64,000 bases of DNA, from NCBI RefSeq assembly GCF_900115395.1, contig NZ_FOWE01000005.1, forward strand, positions 351,817 to 415,816, written 5' to 3'. Positions 50,135-60,102 of this stretch are shown here, in pieces. A program made the position numbers and the translations under genes. The notes beneath the pieces were generated by a model. It did no database searches. It saw only the letters and a list, made by a program, of their open reading frames with translations, and had not been told where the DNA came from. Source of the stretch: Geodermatophilus obscurus. Lineage in GTDB: Bacteria > Actinomycetota > Actinomycetes > Mycobacteriales > Geodermatophilaceae. Within the stretch, counting starts at the first letter, position 1; each line of letters opens with the position of its first letter.

Positions 50135-51231
50135 GCGCCCTGTCGGTAGTCCTCGCCGGCGGCGGCACCGGCGGCCACATCGAGCCGATGCTGGCGCTGG
50201 CCGACGCGCTGCGCCGACGCCCCGACGCCCCCCGCATCACCTGCCTGGGGACCGCCCGCGGCATGGAGACCCGGCTGGTGCCCGCCCGCGGCTACGACCT
50301 GCGGCTCATCCCGCCGGTGCCGCTGCCGCGCCGGCCCACGCCGGACCTGCTGCGCGTGCCGGGGCGGGTCCGCCGCGCGGTCGCCGACACCCGGGCGCTG
50401 CTCGGCGAGCTGTCGGCCGACGTCGTCGTCGGCTTCGGTGGGTACGTGGCGCTGCCGGCCTACCTGGCCGCGCGCCGCGCCGGCGTCCCGGTCGTCGTGC
50501 ACGAGCAGAACGCGCTGCCCGGGCTGGCCAACCGCATCGGTGCCCGGGTGGCCGCGCGGGTCGCGGTCACCGTGCCGGGCACGCCGCTGCACCGCGGCGA
50601 GCACGTGGGCATGCCGCTGCGCACGGCCATCAGCGGCCTCGACCGCGCCGCCACCCGGCCCGCCGCCCGCGCCGGGTTCGACCTGGACGCCGACCGGCCC
50701 ACGCTGCTGGTCTTCGGCGGGTCGCAGGGCGCGGCCTCGCTCAACCGGGCGGCGGTCGCGGCGGCCGACGCGCTCACCGCCGCCGGGATCCAGGTGCTGC
50801 ACGCCCGCGGGCCCAAGAACACCGACGTGACGGTGCCGCCGCGCCCGGCCGGGTCGGCGCCCTACGTCGTCGTCGACTACCTGGAGCGGATGGACCTCGC
50901 CTACGCCGCCGCCGACCTGGCGCTGTGCCGGTCGGGCGCGGTCACCGTGGCGGAGCTGTCGGCGGTCGGGTTGCCGGCCGCGTTCGTGCCGCTGCCCATC
51001 GGCAACGGCGAGCAGCGCCGCAACGCGCTGCCGGTGGTGGAGGCCGGGGGCGGGCTGCTCGTCGACGACGCCGACCTGTCGGCCGCCTGGATCGGGGCCA
51101 CGCTGGTGCCGCTGCTCACCGACCCTGCCGCGCTGGCCGGGTACGCCGCCCACGCCGCCGCGGCCGGGGTCCCCGACGCCGACGAGCGGCTGGCCGACAT
51201 CGTGCTGGAGGTGGCGGCCGGTGACCGCTGA
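50131..51231 (+). CDS. murG: UDP-GlcNAc:lipid I N-acetylglucosaminyltransferase
   Basis: This 366-residue GT-B enzyme has [75 protein letters not shown] and the donor site [32 protein letters not shown]. It turns lipid I into lipid II at the inner membrane face. It overlaps ftsW (GTGA) and murC by 11 bases. Confidence 0.96.
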   Translation: MSALSVVLAGGGTGGHIEPMLALADALRRRPDAPRITCLGTARGMETRLVPARGYDLRLIPPVPLPRRPTPDLLRVPGRVRRAVADTRALLGELSADVVVGFGGYVALPAYLAARRAGVPVVVHEQNALPGLANRIGARVAARVAVTVPGTPLHRGEHVGMPLRTAISGLDRAATRPAARAGFDLDADRPTLLVFGGSQGAASLNRAAVAAADALTAAGIQVLHARGPKNTDVTVPPRPAGSAPYVVVDYLERMDLAYAAADLALCRSGAVTVAELSAVGLPAAFVPLPIGNGEQRRNALPVVEAGGGLLVDDADLSAAWIGATLVPLLTDPAALAGYAAHAAAAGVPDADERLADIVLEVAAGDR

Positions 51232-52720
51232 CGCGACCGCCGCGTGGACCGGGCCGGTGCCCGCCCTCACCGACCTCGGCGCGGTGCACTTCGTGGGGAT
51301 CGGCGGTGCCGGCATGAGCGGCATCGCCCGGATCCTGCTCGCCCGCGGGGTGCGGGTGTCCGGCAGCGACCGCCGCGACACCCCGACCCTGCTCGCGCTG
51401 CGCGCGCTGGGTGCCCGGGTGGAGGTGGGGCACGCCGCGGAGAACCTCGGCGAGGCCGACTCGGTCGTCGTCTCCTCCGCCATCCGCGAGGACAACCCCG
51501 AGCTGGCTGCCGCCCGCGCCCGCGGGCTCACCGTGCTGCCCCGCGCGGTCGCGCTGGCCGCGGTCATGGCCGGGCGGCGCAGCGTCGCCGTCGCCGGCAC
51601 GCACGGCAAGACCTCGACCACCTCGATGCTCACCGTCGCCGTCCAGGCCTGCGGCGTGGACGCCTCCTTCGCGATCGGCGGCAACCTCAACGAGTCGGGC
51701 AGCAACGCGCACGCGGGGGAGGGCGACGTCTTCGTCGCCGAGGCCGACGAGAGCGACCGCTCGTTCCTGCTGCTCGCGCCGTACGGGGCGATCGTCACCA
51801 ACGTCGAGGCCGACCACCTGGACAACTACGGCGACCTCGCCGCCGTCGAGGCCGCCTTCGACCGGTTCCTCGGCACCGTCGCCCCCGAGGGGTTCGTCGT
51901 CGTCTGTGCCGACGACCCCGGTTCGGCCCGGCTGCGCGGCGTCCCCACGCCCGCGCGGCTGCGCACCTACGGCACCGCCGACGACGCCGACCTGCGGCTG
52001 GTCGACCTCGACGTCGGCCCCGACACCACCAGCTGGACGGCGGTGCACGACGGCACCGTCCTGGGCCGGGTGCGCATCCGGGTGCCCGGCGAGCACATGG
52101 CCCGCAACAGCGCCGCCGCCCTGCTGGCCGGCCTGGAGCTCGGCCTGCCCGCCGAGGGGCTGATCGCCGGGCTGGAGCGCTTCGGCGGGGTGCACCGCCG
52201 CTTCGAGCTCAAGGGCGTCGCGGCCGGCGTGCGGGTCTACGACGACTACGCCCACCACCCGACGGAGGTCACCGCGCAGCTGCGCGCCGCCCGCGCGGTG
52301 GCCGGGCAGGGCCGCCTGGTGGTGGCGTTCCAGCCGCACCTCTACAGCCGCACCCGGGAGTTCGCGTCCGCGTTCGGCGAGGCGCTGGGCCTGGCCGACG
52401 AGGTCGTGGTCATGGACGTCTACGGCGCCCGCGAGGACCCCGTGCCCGGCGTCACGGGCGCGCTGGTCGCCGACGCCGTCCCGCTGCCCCCCGGCCGCGT
52501 GCACTTCGAGCCCTCGTGGTCGGCCGCCGCGCCCGCCCTGGCCGCCCGCGCCCGGCCCGGGGACCTGGTCATGACCATGGGCGCCGGCAACGTGTCGATG
52601 GTGGGTCCCGAGGTCCTGACCGCGCTGGCGGGCTCCCACGACCTGGCCGCGCCCCCGGGTCCCGACGACCTGCCCGCGCCCTCCGGTGACGGGGTGCCCG
52701 GCGGGGACGCCGTCCGGTGA
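51221..52720 (+). CDS. murC: UDP-MurNAc:L-alanine ligase
   Basis: This Mur ligase (499 residues) has [22 protein letters not shown] at the N-terminus, the P-loop [17 protein letters not shown] (about residues 125-141), [28 protein letters not shown] and [12 protein letters not shown]. It adds L-Ala to UDP-MurNAc. The ending carries a Pro/Asp/Gly tail. murC is present although murD, which acts next, is absent from this cluster. Confidence 0.96.
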   Translation: MTADATAAWTGPVPALTDLGAVHFVGIGGAGMSGIARILLARGVRVSGSDRRDTPTLLALRALGARVEVGHAAENLGEADSVVVSSAIREDNPELAAARARGLTVLPRAVALAAVMAGRRSVAVAGTHGKTSTTSMLTVAVQACGVDASFAIGGNLNESGSNAHAGEGDVFVAEADESDRSFLLLAPYGAIVTNVEADHLDNYGDLAAVEAAFDRFLGTVAPEGFVVVCADDPGSARLRGVPTPARLRTYGTADDADLRLVDLDVGPDTTSWTAVHDGTVLGRVRIRVPGEHMARNSAAALLAGLELGLPAEGLIAGLERFGGVHRRFELKGVAAGVRVYDDYAHHPTEVTAQLRAARAVAGQGRLVVAFQPHLYSRTREFASAFGEALGLADEVVVMDVYGAREDPVPGVTGALVADAVPLPPGRVHFEPSWSAAAPALAARARPGDLVMTMGAGNVSMVGPEVLTALAGSHDLAAPPGPDDLPAPSGDGVPGGDAVR

Positions 52721-53538
52721 GCCGCTCCGGCCTGACGACGGCCGACCGGGAGCGCGGGGTCCCGGTCGAGGTCGCCCGGCCGGCCCGCCGGCGGCGTCGC
52801 GACAGCCCCCGTGACCGGCGCCGCCGCCGCATCGCGGCCGCCGTCGCCGCGGTCGCCGTCGTGGCGCTGGTCTGGTGGGCGCTGTGGGCCAGCCCGCTGC
52901 TGACGGTCCGCGACGTCCGGGTCGACGGTGCCGGCACGCTGACCGCCGAGCAGGTCCGCACCGCCGCCGGGGTGGCCGAGGGGACGCCGCTGCTGCGGGT
53001 CGACGTCGAGGCCGCCGAGGCCCGGGTCGCCCGCCTGCCGCAGGTCGCCTCGGTCCAGGTCGCTCGCGGCTGGCCGGGCAGCGTCGTCGTGACCGTGGTC
53101 GAGCGGCGGCCGGTCGCCGTCGTCGAGGACGCCGGCACGCGGTCGCTGGTCGACGCCTCCGGCGTGCTGTTCGACACGGTCACCGGTGAGGTCCCGGACG
53201 GCGTGGTGCCGCTCGACGTGCCGACGCCCGGCCCCGGCGACCCCGCCATGCACGCGGCCCTGGACGCGCTCGTCGCGCTGCCCGCCGACGTCCGCGCCCA
53301 GGTGTCCGGCGCCGCCGCCGACACGGGGGAGGACGTCACGCTGACCCTGCGCGACGGCACCGTGGTGGTCTGGGGCGGGCCCGACGGCGGCTCCGGCGGC
53401 GGCTCCGGCAGCACCGCCGACGCTGCCGCCGACCGCGCCGCCGCACTGGTGGCGCTGCTTGACCAGATCGACGCCGGGGCGCTCGAGCCGGCCGCGACGA
53501 TCGACGTCAGCGCGCCGGACGCCGTCGTCCTGCGCTGA
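52717..53538 (+). CDS. ftsQ: Cell division protein FtsQ
   Basis: This 273-residue bitopic protein has a basic cytosolic head (~45 residues), one membrane helix (IAAAVAAVAVVALVWWALWAS), then the POTRA domain LLTVRDVRVDGAGTLTAEQVRTAAGVAEGTPLLRVD and the beta region VERRPVAVVEDAG. It recruits FtsL/FtsB at the divisome. The start overlaps murC (GTGA). A Gly/Ser loop near residue 225 looks family-unusual but is probably a linker. Confidence 0.93.
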   Translation: MSRSGLTTADRERGVPVEVARPARRRRRDSPRDRRRRRIAAAVAAVAVVALVWWALWASPLLTVRDVRVDGAGTLTAEQVRTAAGVAEGTPLLRVDVEAAEARVARLPQVASVQVARGWPGSVVVTVVERRPVAVVEDAGTRSLVDASGVLFDTVTGEVPDGVVPLDVPTPGPGDPAMHAALDALVALPADVRAQVSGAAADTGEDVTLTLRDGTVVVWGGPDGGSGGGSGSTADAAADRAAALVALLDQIDAGALEPAATIDVSAPDAVVLR

Positions 53539-53539
53539 G

Positions 53540-53637
53540 GAAGGACCCCCTCGCCCCCCACCGCTCGCAGGTTCGCGCACGGCCCCGTCCCGAGGCTCGC
53601 CGCGAGCTCGCGAGCGGTGAGGAGGACGGGGTCCTTC
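53540..53637. repeat. GAAGGACCCC-family hairpin repeat after ftsQ
   Basis: The outer arms GAAGGACCCC (53540-53549) and GGGGTCCTTC (53628-53637) pair perfectly, and ACCGCTCGC (53560-53568) pairs with GCGAGCGGT further in. This makes a large imperfect hairpin right after the ftsQ stop. It is probably the terminator that separates the murE-ftsQ transcript from ftsZ. Confidence 0.78.
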
Positions 53638-54032
53638 GACCTGCGGGGGGACCGTTCCAGCACGTCACCGCCCCCACCGCTCGCGGGCTCGCGGCGGAAC
53701 CTTGCCAGGGGGCCGTCCTCATCGCGTCAGCGTGCTCGCGCTGCGTGTGCTCCCGCGTGCGGACCGCTGATCGACCGGCGCGCCGTCGACACGCCGACGC
53801 CCGCGACACGCCCGACGCGGAAACCGGAGTGGATCGGTTCACCGGAGAGGCCGGCGACCGGTCTCGACCCGGGGATGAGGGATCACGCAGGCGGGTCGTC
53901 ACCATCGGTGGTGCAGATGTGACCAGCGAGTCGTCGGAGATCGGTGAGGTCGGGCCGTCGCGACACGCCGGGCCGGGGAGGGTGCTTGTAGGGCCGGACG
54001 CGCCCCACCTAACTTCGTCCGCGTCGACCCAG
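53638..54032. other. ftsQ-ftsZ intergenic region
   Basis: No gene is seen. The stretch 53651-53730 holds more repeat sequence (ACCGTTCCAGCACGTCACCG, CCACCGCTCGCGGGCTCGCGGC) shared with the mraY-ftsW gap. The remainder, to 54032, is unremarkable apart from somewhat lower GC near ftsZ. Several ftsZ promoters may lie here, as in other actinobacteria, but I can point to only one. Confidence 0.5.
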
Positions 54033-54087
54033 TTGACATAACGCTAAGTCTCCACTTGAGGATGAGGGTCGAGGTCGGGAGCCCCAC
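54033..54087 (+). promoter_or_regulatory. ftsZ promoter and leader
   Basis: TTGACA (54033-54038) is a full -35 consensus. The stretch ATAACGCTAAGTCTCCAC and the CTTGAGGATGAGG that follows resemble the conserved sequence before ftsZ in other actinobacteria, with a -10 near GAGGAT (54058-54063). GGGAG (54078-54082) precedes ATG 54088. The exact start of transcription is not evident. Confidence 0.6.
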
Positions 54088-55350
54088 ATGACACCTCCGC
54101 ACAACTACCTCGCGGTCATCAAGGTCGTCGGCATCGGCGGCGGCGGCGTGAACGCGGTGAACCGGATGATCGAGGTCGGTCTGAAGGGGGTGGAGTTCAT
54201 CGCCATCAACACCGACGCCCAGGCGCTGCTGATGAGCGACGCCGACGTCAAGCTCGACGTCGGCCGTGAGCTCACCCGCGGCCTCGGCGCCGGGGCGCAG
54301 CCCGACGTCGGCCGGCAGGCGGCCGAGGACCACCGCGAGGAGATCGAGGAGGTGCTCAAGGGCGCCGACATGGTCTTCGTGACCGCCGGCGAGGGTGGTG
54401 GCACCGGCACCGGCGGCGCGCCCGTCGTCGCCTCGATCGCCCGCAAGCTCGGCGCGCTCACCATCGGCGTGGTCACCCGCCCGTTCTCCTTCGAGGGGAA
54501 GCGGCGCGCGGTCCAGGCCGAGTCGGGGATCGAGGAGCTGCGCAACGAATGCGACACGCTCATCGTCATCCCCAACGACCGGCTGCTGCAGCTCGGTGAC
54601 CGCAACGTCAGCGTCATGGACGCCTTCCGCACCGCCGACCAGGTGCTGCTCTCGGGTGTCCAGGGCATCACCGACCTGATCACCACGCCGGGCCTGATCA
54701 ACCTGGACTTCGCCGACGTCAAGTCGGTCATGTCCGGGGCCGGCTCGGCGCTCATGGGCATCGGCAGCGCCCGCGGGGACAACCGCGCCCTGCTCGCGGC
54801 CGAGCAGGCCATCGCCAGCCCGCTGCTGGAGGCCTCGATGGAGGGCGCCCACGGCGTCCTGCTGTCGATCTCCGGCGGGTCGGACCTGGGCCTGTTCGAG
54901 ATCAACGAGGCCGCCTCGCTGGTATCCGACGCCGCGCACGCCGACGCCAACATCATCTTCGGTGCCGTCATCGACGACGCCCTCGGCGACGAGGTCCGCG
55001 TGACCGTCATCGCCGCGGGCTTCGACAGCGGGCGCCCGTCCTCGCGCAAGGACTCCGCCGCCGCCAGCGCCGGCCCGTCGACCGCGCCGGGCCGGCTGCC
55101 CTCGCCGCCGGTGGCGCCGGCGCCGTCCGCCGGTCCGTCGCGGGCCACCGGTGAGCGGCTGGTCGGCACCGTGCCGCCCGCCCCCGTCGCGGCGCCGGCC
55201 CCGGTCCGCGCCACGCCGCCGGCCGGGGGGATCACCGTCCCGCCGCTGCCGCCGGTGCAGAACAGCAGCGCCTCGGCCGCCGGCCGCCGTCCGCTCGGCA
55301 ACGAGGACTTCGAGGAGGAGCTCGACATCCCGGAGTTCCTCCGCCAGTAG
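54088..55350 (+). CDS. ftsZ: Cell division GTPase FtsZ
   Basis: This tubulin-like GTPase (420 residues) has [16 protein letters not shown], the signature [10 protein letters not shown] (residues ~103-112), the T7 loop region [22 protein letters not shown] with the catalytic Asp, a Pro/Ala-rich linker (~320-405) and the C-terminal peptide [12 protein letters not shown], which binds FtsW/Sep[15 protein letters not shown] departs from the usual GANPxVGxxAA. It polymerises into the Z ring. It has its own promoter, separate from ftsQ. Confidence 0.97.
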   Translation: MTPPHNYLAVIKVVGIGGGGVNAVNRMIEVGLKGVEFIAINTDAQALLMSDADVKLDVGRELTRGLGAGAQPDVGRQAAEDHREEIEEVLKGADMVFVTAGEGGGTGTGGAPVVASIARKLGALTIGVVTRPFSFEGKRRAVQAESGIEELRNECDTLIVIPNDRLLQLGDRNVSVMDAFRTADQVLLSGVQGITDLITTPGLINLDFADVKSVMSGAGSALMGIGSARGDNRALLAAEQAIASPLLEASMEGAHGVLLSISGGSDLGLFEINEAASLVSDAAHADANIIFGAVIDDALGDEVRVTVIAAGFDSGRPSSRKDSAAASAGPSTAPGRLPSPPVAPAPSAGPSRATGERLVGTVPPAPVAAPAPVRATPPAGGITVPPLPPVQNSSASAAGRRPLGNEDFEEELDIPEFLRQ

Positions 55351-55351
55351 T

Positions 55352-55410
55352 GGAGGACCCCCGTGCCCCCCACCGCTCGCGCGCTCGCGGCGGGCCCCTG
55401 CACGGGGGCC
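55352..55410. repeat. GAAGGACCCC-family repeat after ftsZ
   Basis: This shorter member of the family begins one base after the ftsZ stop (GGAGGACCCCCGTGCCC ... CACCGCTCGC). CCCCGTGC (55360-55367) pairs with GCACGGGG (55400-55407). It lies in the only gap between ftsZ and pgeF, so it could lower downstream expression. Confidence 0.65.
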
Positions 55411-55415
55411 ACGCC

Positions 55416-56147
55416 GTGAGCGCTGGACCGGCCGCCTCGCCGGCGGTGCGACCCCGCAGGGGCGTCACCGACCGGCGGGGCGGCCGCTCCGCGTCGCCCT
55501 ACGACACGTTCAACCTGGGCGCCCACGTCGGCGACGACCCCGGTGCCGTGGCGTCCAACCGGGAGCGCCTGGCCCGGGAGCTGGGTGTGCCCGGGGAGCG
55601 CCTGGTGTGGATGGAGCAGGTGCACGGCACCGGCGTCGCCGTGGTCGACGGCCCTGTCGAGGCGCCGCTGCCGGCCACCGATGCGCTGGTGACCCGGACG
55701 CCGGGCCTGGTGCTGTGCGTGCTCACCGCCGACTGCGTCCCGGTGCTGCTGGCCGACCCGGTCGCCGGGGTGGTCGCCGCCGTGCACGCCGGCCGGGAGG
55801 GCGTCCGGCAGGGCGTCGTCCCGGCGACGCTGGCCGCGATGCGCGGGCTGGGCAGCCGGCCCGGCGACACGACGGCGCTGCTCGGGCCGGCCGTCTGCGG
55901 TGCCGACTACGAGGTGCCCCGCGCCATGCAGGCCGAGGTCGCCCGGGTCGCCCCGGCGGCCGCCGTGCGGACCCGCACCGGCACGCCCGGCCTGGACCTG
56001 CGCGCCGGGCTCGCCGAGCTGCTGACCCGCGCGGGCGTCGCGCAGGTCGTGCACGACCCGCGCTGCACCGTCGAGGACCGGCGGCTGTTCAGCCACCGCC
56101 GCGACGGCGTCACCGGCCGCCAGGCCGGCGTCACCTGGCTCGGCTGA
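55416..56147 (+). CDS. pgeF: Peptidoglycan editing factor PgeF (YfiH, laccase domain)
   Basis: This 243-residue protein has [69 protein letters not shown] (zinc/copper ligands) and [18 protein letters not shown]. The E. coli protein prevents incorporation of L-Ser in place of L-Ala in the peptide stem. The gene follows ftsZ in most actinobacteria. GTG 55416 is the start best placed for the conserved domain. Confidence 0.93.
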   Translation: MSAGPAASPAVRPRRGVTDRRGGRSASPYDTFNLGAHVGDDPGAVASNRERLARELGVPGERLVWMEQVHGTGVAVVDGPVEAPLPATDALVTRTPGLVLCVLTADCVPVLLADPVAGVVAAVHAGREGVRQGVVPATLAAMRGLGSRPGDTTALLGPAVCGADYEVPRAMQAEVARVAPAAAVRTRTGTPGLDLRAGLAELLTRAGVAQVVHDPRCTVEDRRLFSHRRDGVTGRQAGVTWLG

Positions 56148-56170
56148 CGGACGGCCTCCCCGCCCCCTCC

Positions 56171-56194
56171 TGCGCACGTCCGCGGAGGTGCGCA
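56171..56194. repeat. 24-base near-perfect palindrome with TCCGCGGA core
   Basis: The 24 bases around CGCACGTCCGCGGAGGTGCG mirror each other with one mismatched pair. The element lies between pgeF and yggS and shares its core with 44273-44290 and the tandem units at 34413. Confidence 0.75.
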
Positions 56195-56206
56195 GACGAG
56201 GCGGGG

Positions 56207-56965
56207 ATGATCGTCGGCATGACCACCCCGGCCGAGCGGCTGCAGGCCGTCCGCGACCGCATCGCCGCAGCCGCGCGCGCCGCCGGGCGCGACCCCGCGT
56301 CGGTGGCGCTGCTCGCGGTGAGCAAGACCTGGTCGGCCGACGACGTCCGCGCCCTCGCCGCGCTCGGCCAGGCGGCGTTCGGGGAGAACCGCGCGCAGGA
56401 GCTCACCGCCAAGGCCGCCGAGCTCGCCCACCTGCCGCTCGAGTGGCACTTCGTCGGCCAGCTCCAGCGCAACAAGGCCGCCGCCGTGGCCCGCACCGGT
56501 GCCGTCGTCCACTCCCTCGACCGCTCCGCCCTCGCGCGGGCGCTGTCCTGGGCGGGGGAGGAGCGCGGTGCCCCGGTCGGCGTGTTCGTGCAGGTCGACC
56601 TCGGCGGCGCGGCCGGCGAGCTGGCCGAGCGCGGCGGCGTCGCGCCCGACGACGTCGCGCGCCTCGCCGACGAGGTCGCGGGCCTGCCGGGCCTGGAGCT
56701 CCGCGGCCTCATGGCCGTCGCCCCGCGCGGCGAACCGCCGGCTCCCGCCTTCGCCCGGCTCGCCGTGCTCGGCGAGCGCCTGCGCGCCGACCACCCCGGC
56801 GCCACCGGGCTCTCCGCGGGCATGAGCGGCGACCTCGAGGAAGCCGTCGCGGCGGGCGCCACGCTGGTGCGTGTCGGAACCGCGCTCTTCGGCTCCCGGC
56901 CCCTAACCTCGCCCGGAGTCACACCAGTCACAGGGGTCCCACCGGGGTCCTCGGAGGAGGTCTGA
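56207..56965 (+). CDS. YggS-family PLP homeostasis protein
   Basis: This PLP-binding alanine-racemase-fold protein (252 residues) has [22 protein letters not shown] with the PLP lysine in [57 protein letters not shown] and [28 protein letters not shown]. It buffers free PLP and has no known catalytic reaction. ATG 56207 is favoured by the GAGGCGGGG before it; ATG 56219 is possible. Conserved gene order after pgeF. It shares one base with sepF. Confidence 0.93.
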   Translation: MIVGMTTPAERLQAVRDRIAAAARAAGRDPASVALLAVSKTWSADDVRALAALGQAAFGENRAQELTAKAAELAHLPLEWHFVGQLQRNKAAAVARTGAVVHSLDRSALARALSWAGEERGAPVGVFVQVDLGGAAGELAERGGVAPDDVARLADEVAGLPGLELRGLMAVAPRGEPPAPAFARLAVLGERLRADHPGATGLSAGMSGDLEEAVAAGATLVRVGTALFGSRPLTSPGVTPVTGVPPGSSEEV

Positions 56966-57912
56966 TGGCCGGGGCCATGCGGAAGATGGGCATCTACCTC
57001 GGGCTCGTCGAGGACGACGACGCCCGCGCCTACGATCGCTACGACGCCCGCCAGGCCGACCACCACGACCGGTACGACGACGGCCGCTACGACGAGCGGT
57101 ACGACGAGGGGCGCTACGACGACCACCGTGCCGACCCCCGCGGCGGCCGCTACGACGACCGCTACGCCGAGCGTCACCCCGCCGACCGGCACTCCGCCGA
57201 GGTGCGCGGGGAGGGCGGCTACGGCGGCTACGACTCGCTGGCCGGCGACCCCGGCTACGACGACCGCTACGCCGACCGCCGCTACGACGGCGAGCGCTTC
57301 GACGACCGCGGCGGGCGCGAGGACGGGCCCGCCGACGCCGAGCCGGCCCTGCCGCGCCGCGCCGGTGCCACCCGTCTGGGCCTGGCCACCCCGGTGTCGT
57401 CCCCGGCGCCGGTCGCGGCGGCGGGGGAGTCCCGCGTGTCCGCCCCGTCCGGCAACGCCGGCCCGCGCCTCGGCTCGGTCGGCGGCACGATCGGCGGCAG
57501 CGCGGGCAGCGGCCCGGCCGGGGGCACGATCGGCGGCACCGTGGGCGGCTCCGTCGGCGGTCCGGCCGCCGCGGGCCTGGCCGCCCGGGAGGCGGTCGCC
57601 GCTGCCGAGCCCGCTCCGGCGCCGGCCCCGCAGCCGTACCGGATCACCACGCTGAGCCCGAAGACCTACAACGAGGCGCGGGCGATCGGCGAGGCCTTCC
57701 GCGACGGCAGCCCGGTCATCATGAACCTCACCGAGCTCGACCACGCCGACGCGCGCAGGCTCGTCGACTTCGCCGCAGGACTGATCTTCGGCCTGCGCGG
57801 TAACATCGAGCCGGTCACGGCCAAGGTGTTCCTGCTCAGCCCGCGGGACGTCGACGTGACGGCCGAGGACAAGGCCCGGATCCGCGAAGGCGGGTTCTTC
57901 GCGAAGTCCTGA
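56965..57912 (+). CDS. sepF: SepF, FtsZ membrane anchor, with long Tyr/Asp-rich linker
   Basis: This 315-residue protein has an N-terminal amphipathic membrane-binding helix ([15 protein letters not shown]), then a ~120-residue low-complexity linker dominated by Arg/Tyr/Asp repeats ([31 protein letters not shown]), a Gly-rich second linker (GGTIGGSAG type), and the C-terminal SepF core [51 protein letters not shown]. The core bundles FtsZ. The M. tuberculosis protein is ~218 residues, so about 100 residues of linker are extra. GGAGGAGG supports ATG 56965. Confidence 0.95.
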   Translation: MAGAMRKMGIYLGLVEDDDARAYDRYDARQADHHDRYDDGRYDERYDEGRYDDHRADPRGGRYDDRYAERHPADRHSAEVRGEGGYGGYDSLAGDPGYDDRYADRRYDGERFDDRGGREDGPADAEPALPRRAGATRLGLATPVSSPAPVAAAGESRVSAPSGNAGPRLGSVGGTIGGSAGSGPAGGTIGGTVGGSVGGPAAAGLAAREAVAAAEPAPAPAPQPYRITTLSPKTYNEARAIGEAFRDGSPVIMNLTELDHADARRLVDFAAGLIFGLRGNIEPVTAKVFLLSPRDVDVTAEDKARIREGGFFAKS

Positions 57913-57995
57913 GGTCGCCCGGCCGGGACGCTGCACGACTGGGCTGCACGGCAGGCGTAGACGGCACCGCGGGTGCCCCGGGACGAGCGAGGACA

Positions 57996-58292
57996 GTGGC
58001 ACTCTTCTGGCAGATCGTGTCGTCGATCCTGCTCGTCTTCCTCATCCTGCTGTTCGCGCGTTTCGTCGTGGACTGGGTGATGGTCCTGGCGCGCAGCTGG
58101 CGCCCGTCCGGGTTCGTCGCCGCGGGGCTGGAGGTGGTCTACGCGACCACCGACCCGCCGCTCAAGGTGATCCGGAAAGTGATCCCGCCCCTGAACCTGG
58201 GGTCCATCCGTCTGGACCTCGCGTTCATGGTGTTATTGATCGCCGTGTACATCCTGCGGAGCATCACGCTCTCCCTCGCCAGCCCGCTCTAG
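57996..58292 (+). CDS. YggT family membrane protein
   Basis: This small protein (98 residues) has two membrane helices (FWQIVSSILLVFLILLFARFVVDWV and LRSITLSLASPL at the C-terminus) and the diagnostic YATTDPPLKVIRKVIPPLNLGSIRLDLAFMV between them. YggT genes lie between sepF and divIVA in most actinobacteria; function is poorly known. GTG 57996, 84 bases after sepF, with GAGCGAGG as a weak ribosome site. Confidence 0.92.
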   Translation: MALFWQIVSSILLVFLILLFARFVVDWVMVLARSWRPSGFVAAGLEVVYATTDPPLKVIRKVIPPLNLGSIRLDLAFMVLLIAVYILRSITLSLASPL

Positions 58293-58355
58293 ACGCCGTG
58301 GCCCGCGTGTGAGGGCCACCCACCCCCATCCGCCGTCCGACCCGAGGTGAGCCCC

Positions 58356-59081
58356 TTGCCACTCACGCCAGCCGACGTGCACAACGTCGTCTTCAAGAAG
58401 CCGCCGATCGGGAAGCGTGGCTACGACGAGGACGAGGTGGACGCGTTCCTCGACGTGGTGGAGGCCGAGCTCGCCCGGCTGATCGAGGAGAACAACGAGC
58501 TGCGGTCGAGCTCGAGCACCGGCCGGGTCACCGCCCAGCCGATCGCCCCGGAGCCGACGCCGGCCCCCGCGCCGGCCCCGCCGCCGCAGCCCCCGGTCGC
58601 GCGCGAGGACGACACCACCCGCGCCTCCCGGATGCTGGCGCTGGCGTCGGAGACCGCCGACCGCTACGTCAACGAGGCGAAGGCCCAGGCCGACCAGATG
58701 GTCTCGGCCGCCAAGGCCAACAGCGACCGGCTGGTCGCCGAGGCGCGGGCCAAGAGCGACCAGATGGTCAACGACGCCAAGCTGCGCGCCGACTCGATGA
58801 TCAACGACGCGCGCACCCGCGCCGACACGATGGAGCGCGAGGCCCGCGCCAAGGCCGCGGCCCTCGACCAGGACGCCGAGCGCCGCCACCGCGAGGTCAT
58901 GGGCCCGCTGGAGGAGAAGCGCACCAACCTCGAGCGGAAGATCGAGGAGCTGCGCACCTTCGAGCGCGAGTACCGCACGCGGTTCCGCTCCTACCTCGAG
59001 TCGCACCTGCGTGACCTCGACAGCCGCGGCTCGGCCGAGCCGTCGTCGGCCAGCCGGCAGACCCAGCACGCCTCCGCCTGA
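58356..59081 (+). CDS. wag31: Polar growth protein Wag31/DivIVA
   Basis: This protein (241 residues) has the N-terminal membrane-binding DivIVA head [42 protein letters not shown], a Pro/Ala-rich linker (~60-85), and a long coiled coil rich in AxxxADxM repeats. It marks poles and directs apical wall growth. TTG 58356 is the best start: GAGGTGAG lies just before it, and GTG 58347 is inside that ribosome site. A strong terminator follows the stop. Confidence 0.95.
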   Translation: MPLTPADVHNVVFKKPPIGKRGYDEDEVDAFLDVVEAELARLIEENNELRSSSSTGRVTAQPIAPEPTPAPAPAPPPQPPVAREDDTTRASRMLALASETADRYVNEAKAQADQMVSAAKANSDRLVAEARAKSDQMVNDAKLRADSMINDARTRADTMEREARAKAAALDQDAERRHREVMGPLEEKRTNLERKIEELRTFEREYRTRFRSYLESHLRDLDSRGSAEPSSASRQTQHASA

Positions 59082-59090
59082 GGCTCGTCG

Positions 59091-59149
59091 CCCCCGAACA
59101 CGACAGAGGCCCCCGGACGGCGTCCGGGGGCCTCTGTCGTGTTCGGGGG
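59091..59149. terminator. Strong bidirectional terminator after wag31
   Basis: The arms 59091-59119 (CCCCCGAACACGACAGAGG and on) and 59121-59149 are perfectly complementary over 29 bases. The hairpin ends both wag31 and the convergent permease gene (stop at 59179). Confidence 0.93.
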
Positions 59150-59178
59150 CCCGCTTGTGGCCCCTCGGGGCCGGGGCC

Positions 59179-60102
59179 TCAGCCCTTGACGCTGCCGGCC
59201 AGCAGCCCGCGGACGAAGTAGCGCTGCAGGGACAGGAAGACGACCAGGGGCAGCACGATCGACACGAACGCACCCGCGGCCAGCAGGTACCAGTCCGACC
59301 CGCGGGTCCCGGCCAGCTCGGCCACCCGCACGGTCAGCGGGACGACGTCGGGAGCGCCGCCGGCGAAGGTCAGCGCCACCAGCAGGTCGTTCCAGACCCA
59401 CAGGAACTGGAAGACGCCGAACGCGGCGATCGCCGGGGTGAGCAGGGGCAGCAGCACCTGGAAGAAGATCTTCACGTGACCGGCGCCGTCCATGCGGGCG
59501 GCCTCGATCAGCGAAGCCGGGATCTCCTTCATGAAGTTGTGCAGCAGGAAGATCGCCAGCGGGAGTGCGAAGATCGAGTGCGACAGCCAGATGGTCCAGA
59601 AGGACCCGGCCAGCCCCGCGTCGACGTAGAGGCTCAGCAGCGGGATGAGCGTGACCTGGATCGGGACGACCTGCAGTGCGAACACGGCGACGAACAGCAG
59701 GTTGCGGCCCGGGAACTTGATCCAGGCGAACGCATACGCGGCCAGCAGCGCCAGGCTGATCGGGATGACCACCGCGGGCAGCGTGATGACCAGGGAGTTG
59801 ACGAACAGCGTCGCGAAGTTGGTGGCGCCGCCGTAGAGGACCTCGTTGTAGTTGTCGAGGGTGAACTGCGGATCGGAGAGCGCCGTCCACCAGCCCGAGC
59901 GGCGGATGTCGAGCTCCGGCCGGAACGACGTGATCAGCAGTCCCAGCGTCGGCACCGTCCACAGCGCCGCGATGACCAGCGCGATGATCGAGGCAGCGGG
60001 GGAGCTGAGCTTGTTCTTCGCGGCCACCGCCCGGCGCTCGGTCCGGGTCAGCCGGCGCTCGTCCGGGGGGACGGGCGCCATGACCGGGGTGGTCGTGGTC
60101 AT
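59179..60102 (-). CDS. Carbohydrate ABC transporter permease (MalG-type)
   Basis: This 307-residue, six-helix permease has the EAA loop EAARMDGAGHVKIFFQVLLPLLTP and the starting helix SIIALVIAALWTVPTLGLLITSF. It ends with RYFVRGLLAGSVKG, the MalG-type tail. With the MalF-type protein encoded upstream (ATGA overlap at 60099) it forms the membrane channel. It ends 30 bases from the wag31 terminator. Confidence 0.92.
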   Translation of the reverse strand: MTTTTPVMAPVPPDERRLTRTERRAVAAKNKLSSPAASIIALVIAALWTVPTLGLLITSFRPELDIRRSGWWTALSDPQFTLDNYNEVLYGGATNFATLFVNSLVITLPAVVIPISLALLAAYAFAWIKFPGRNLLFVAVFALQVVPIQVTLIPLLSLYVDAGLAGSFWTIWLSHSIFALPLAIFLLHNFMKEIPASLIEAARMDGAGHVKIFFQVLLPLLTPAIAAFGVFQFLWVWNDLLVALTFAGGAPDVVPLTVRVAELAGTRGSDWYLLAAGAFVSIVLPLVVFLSLQRYFVRGLLAGSVKG

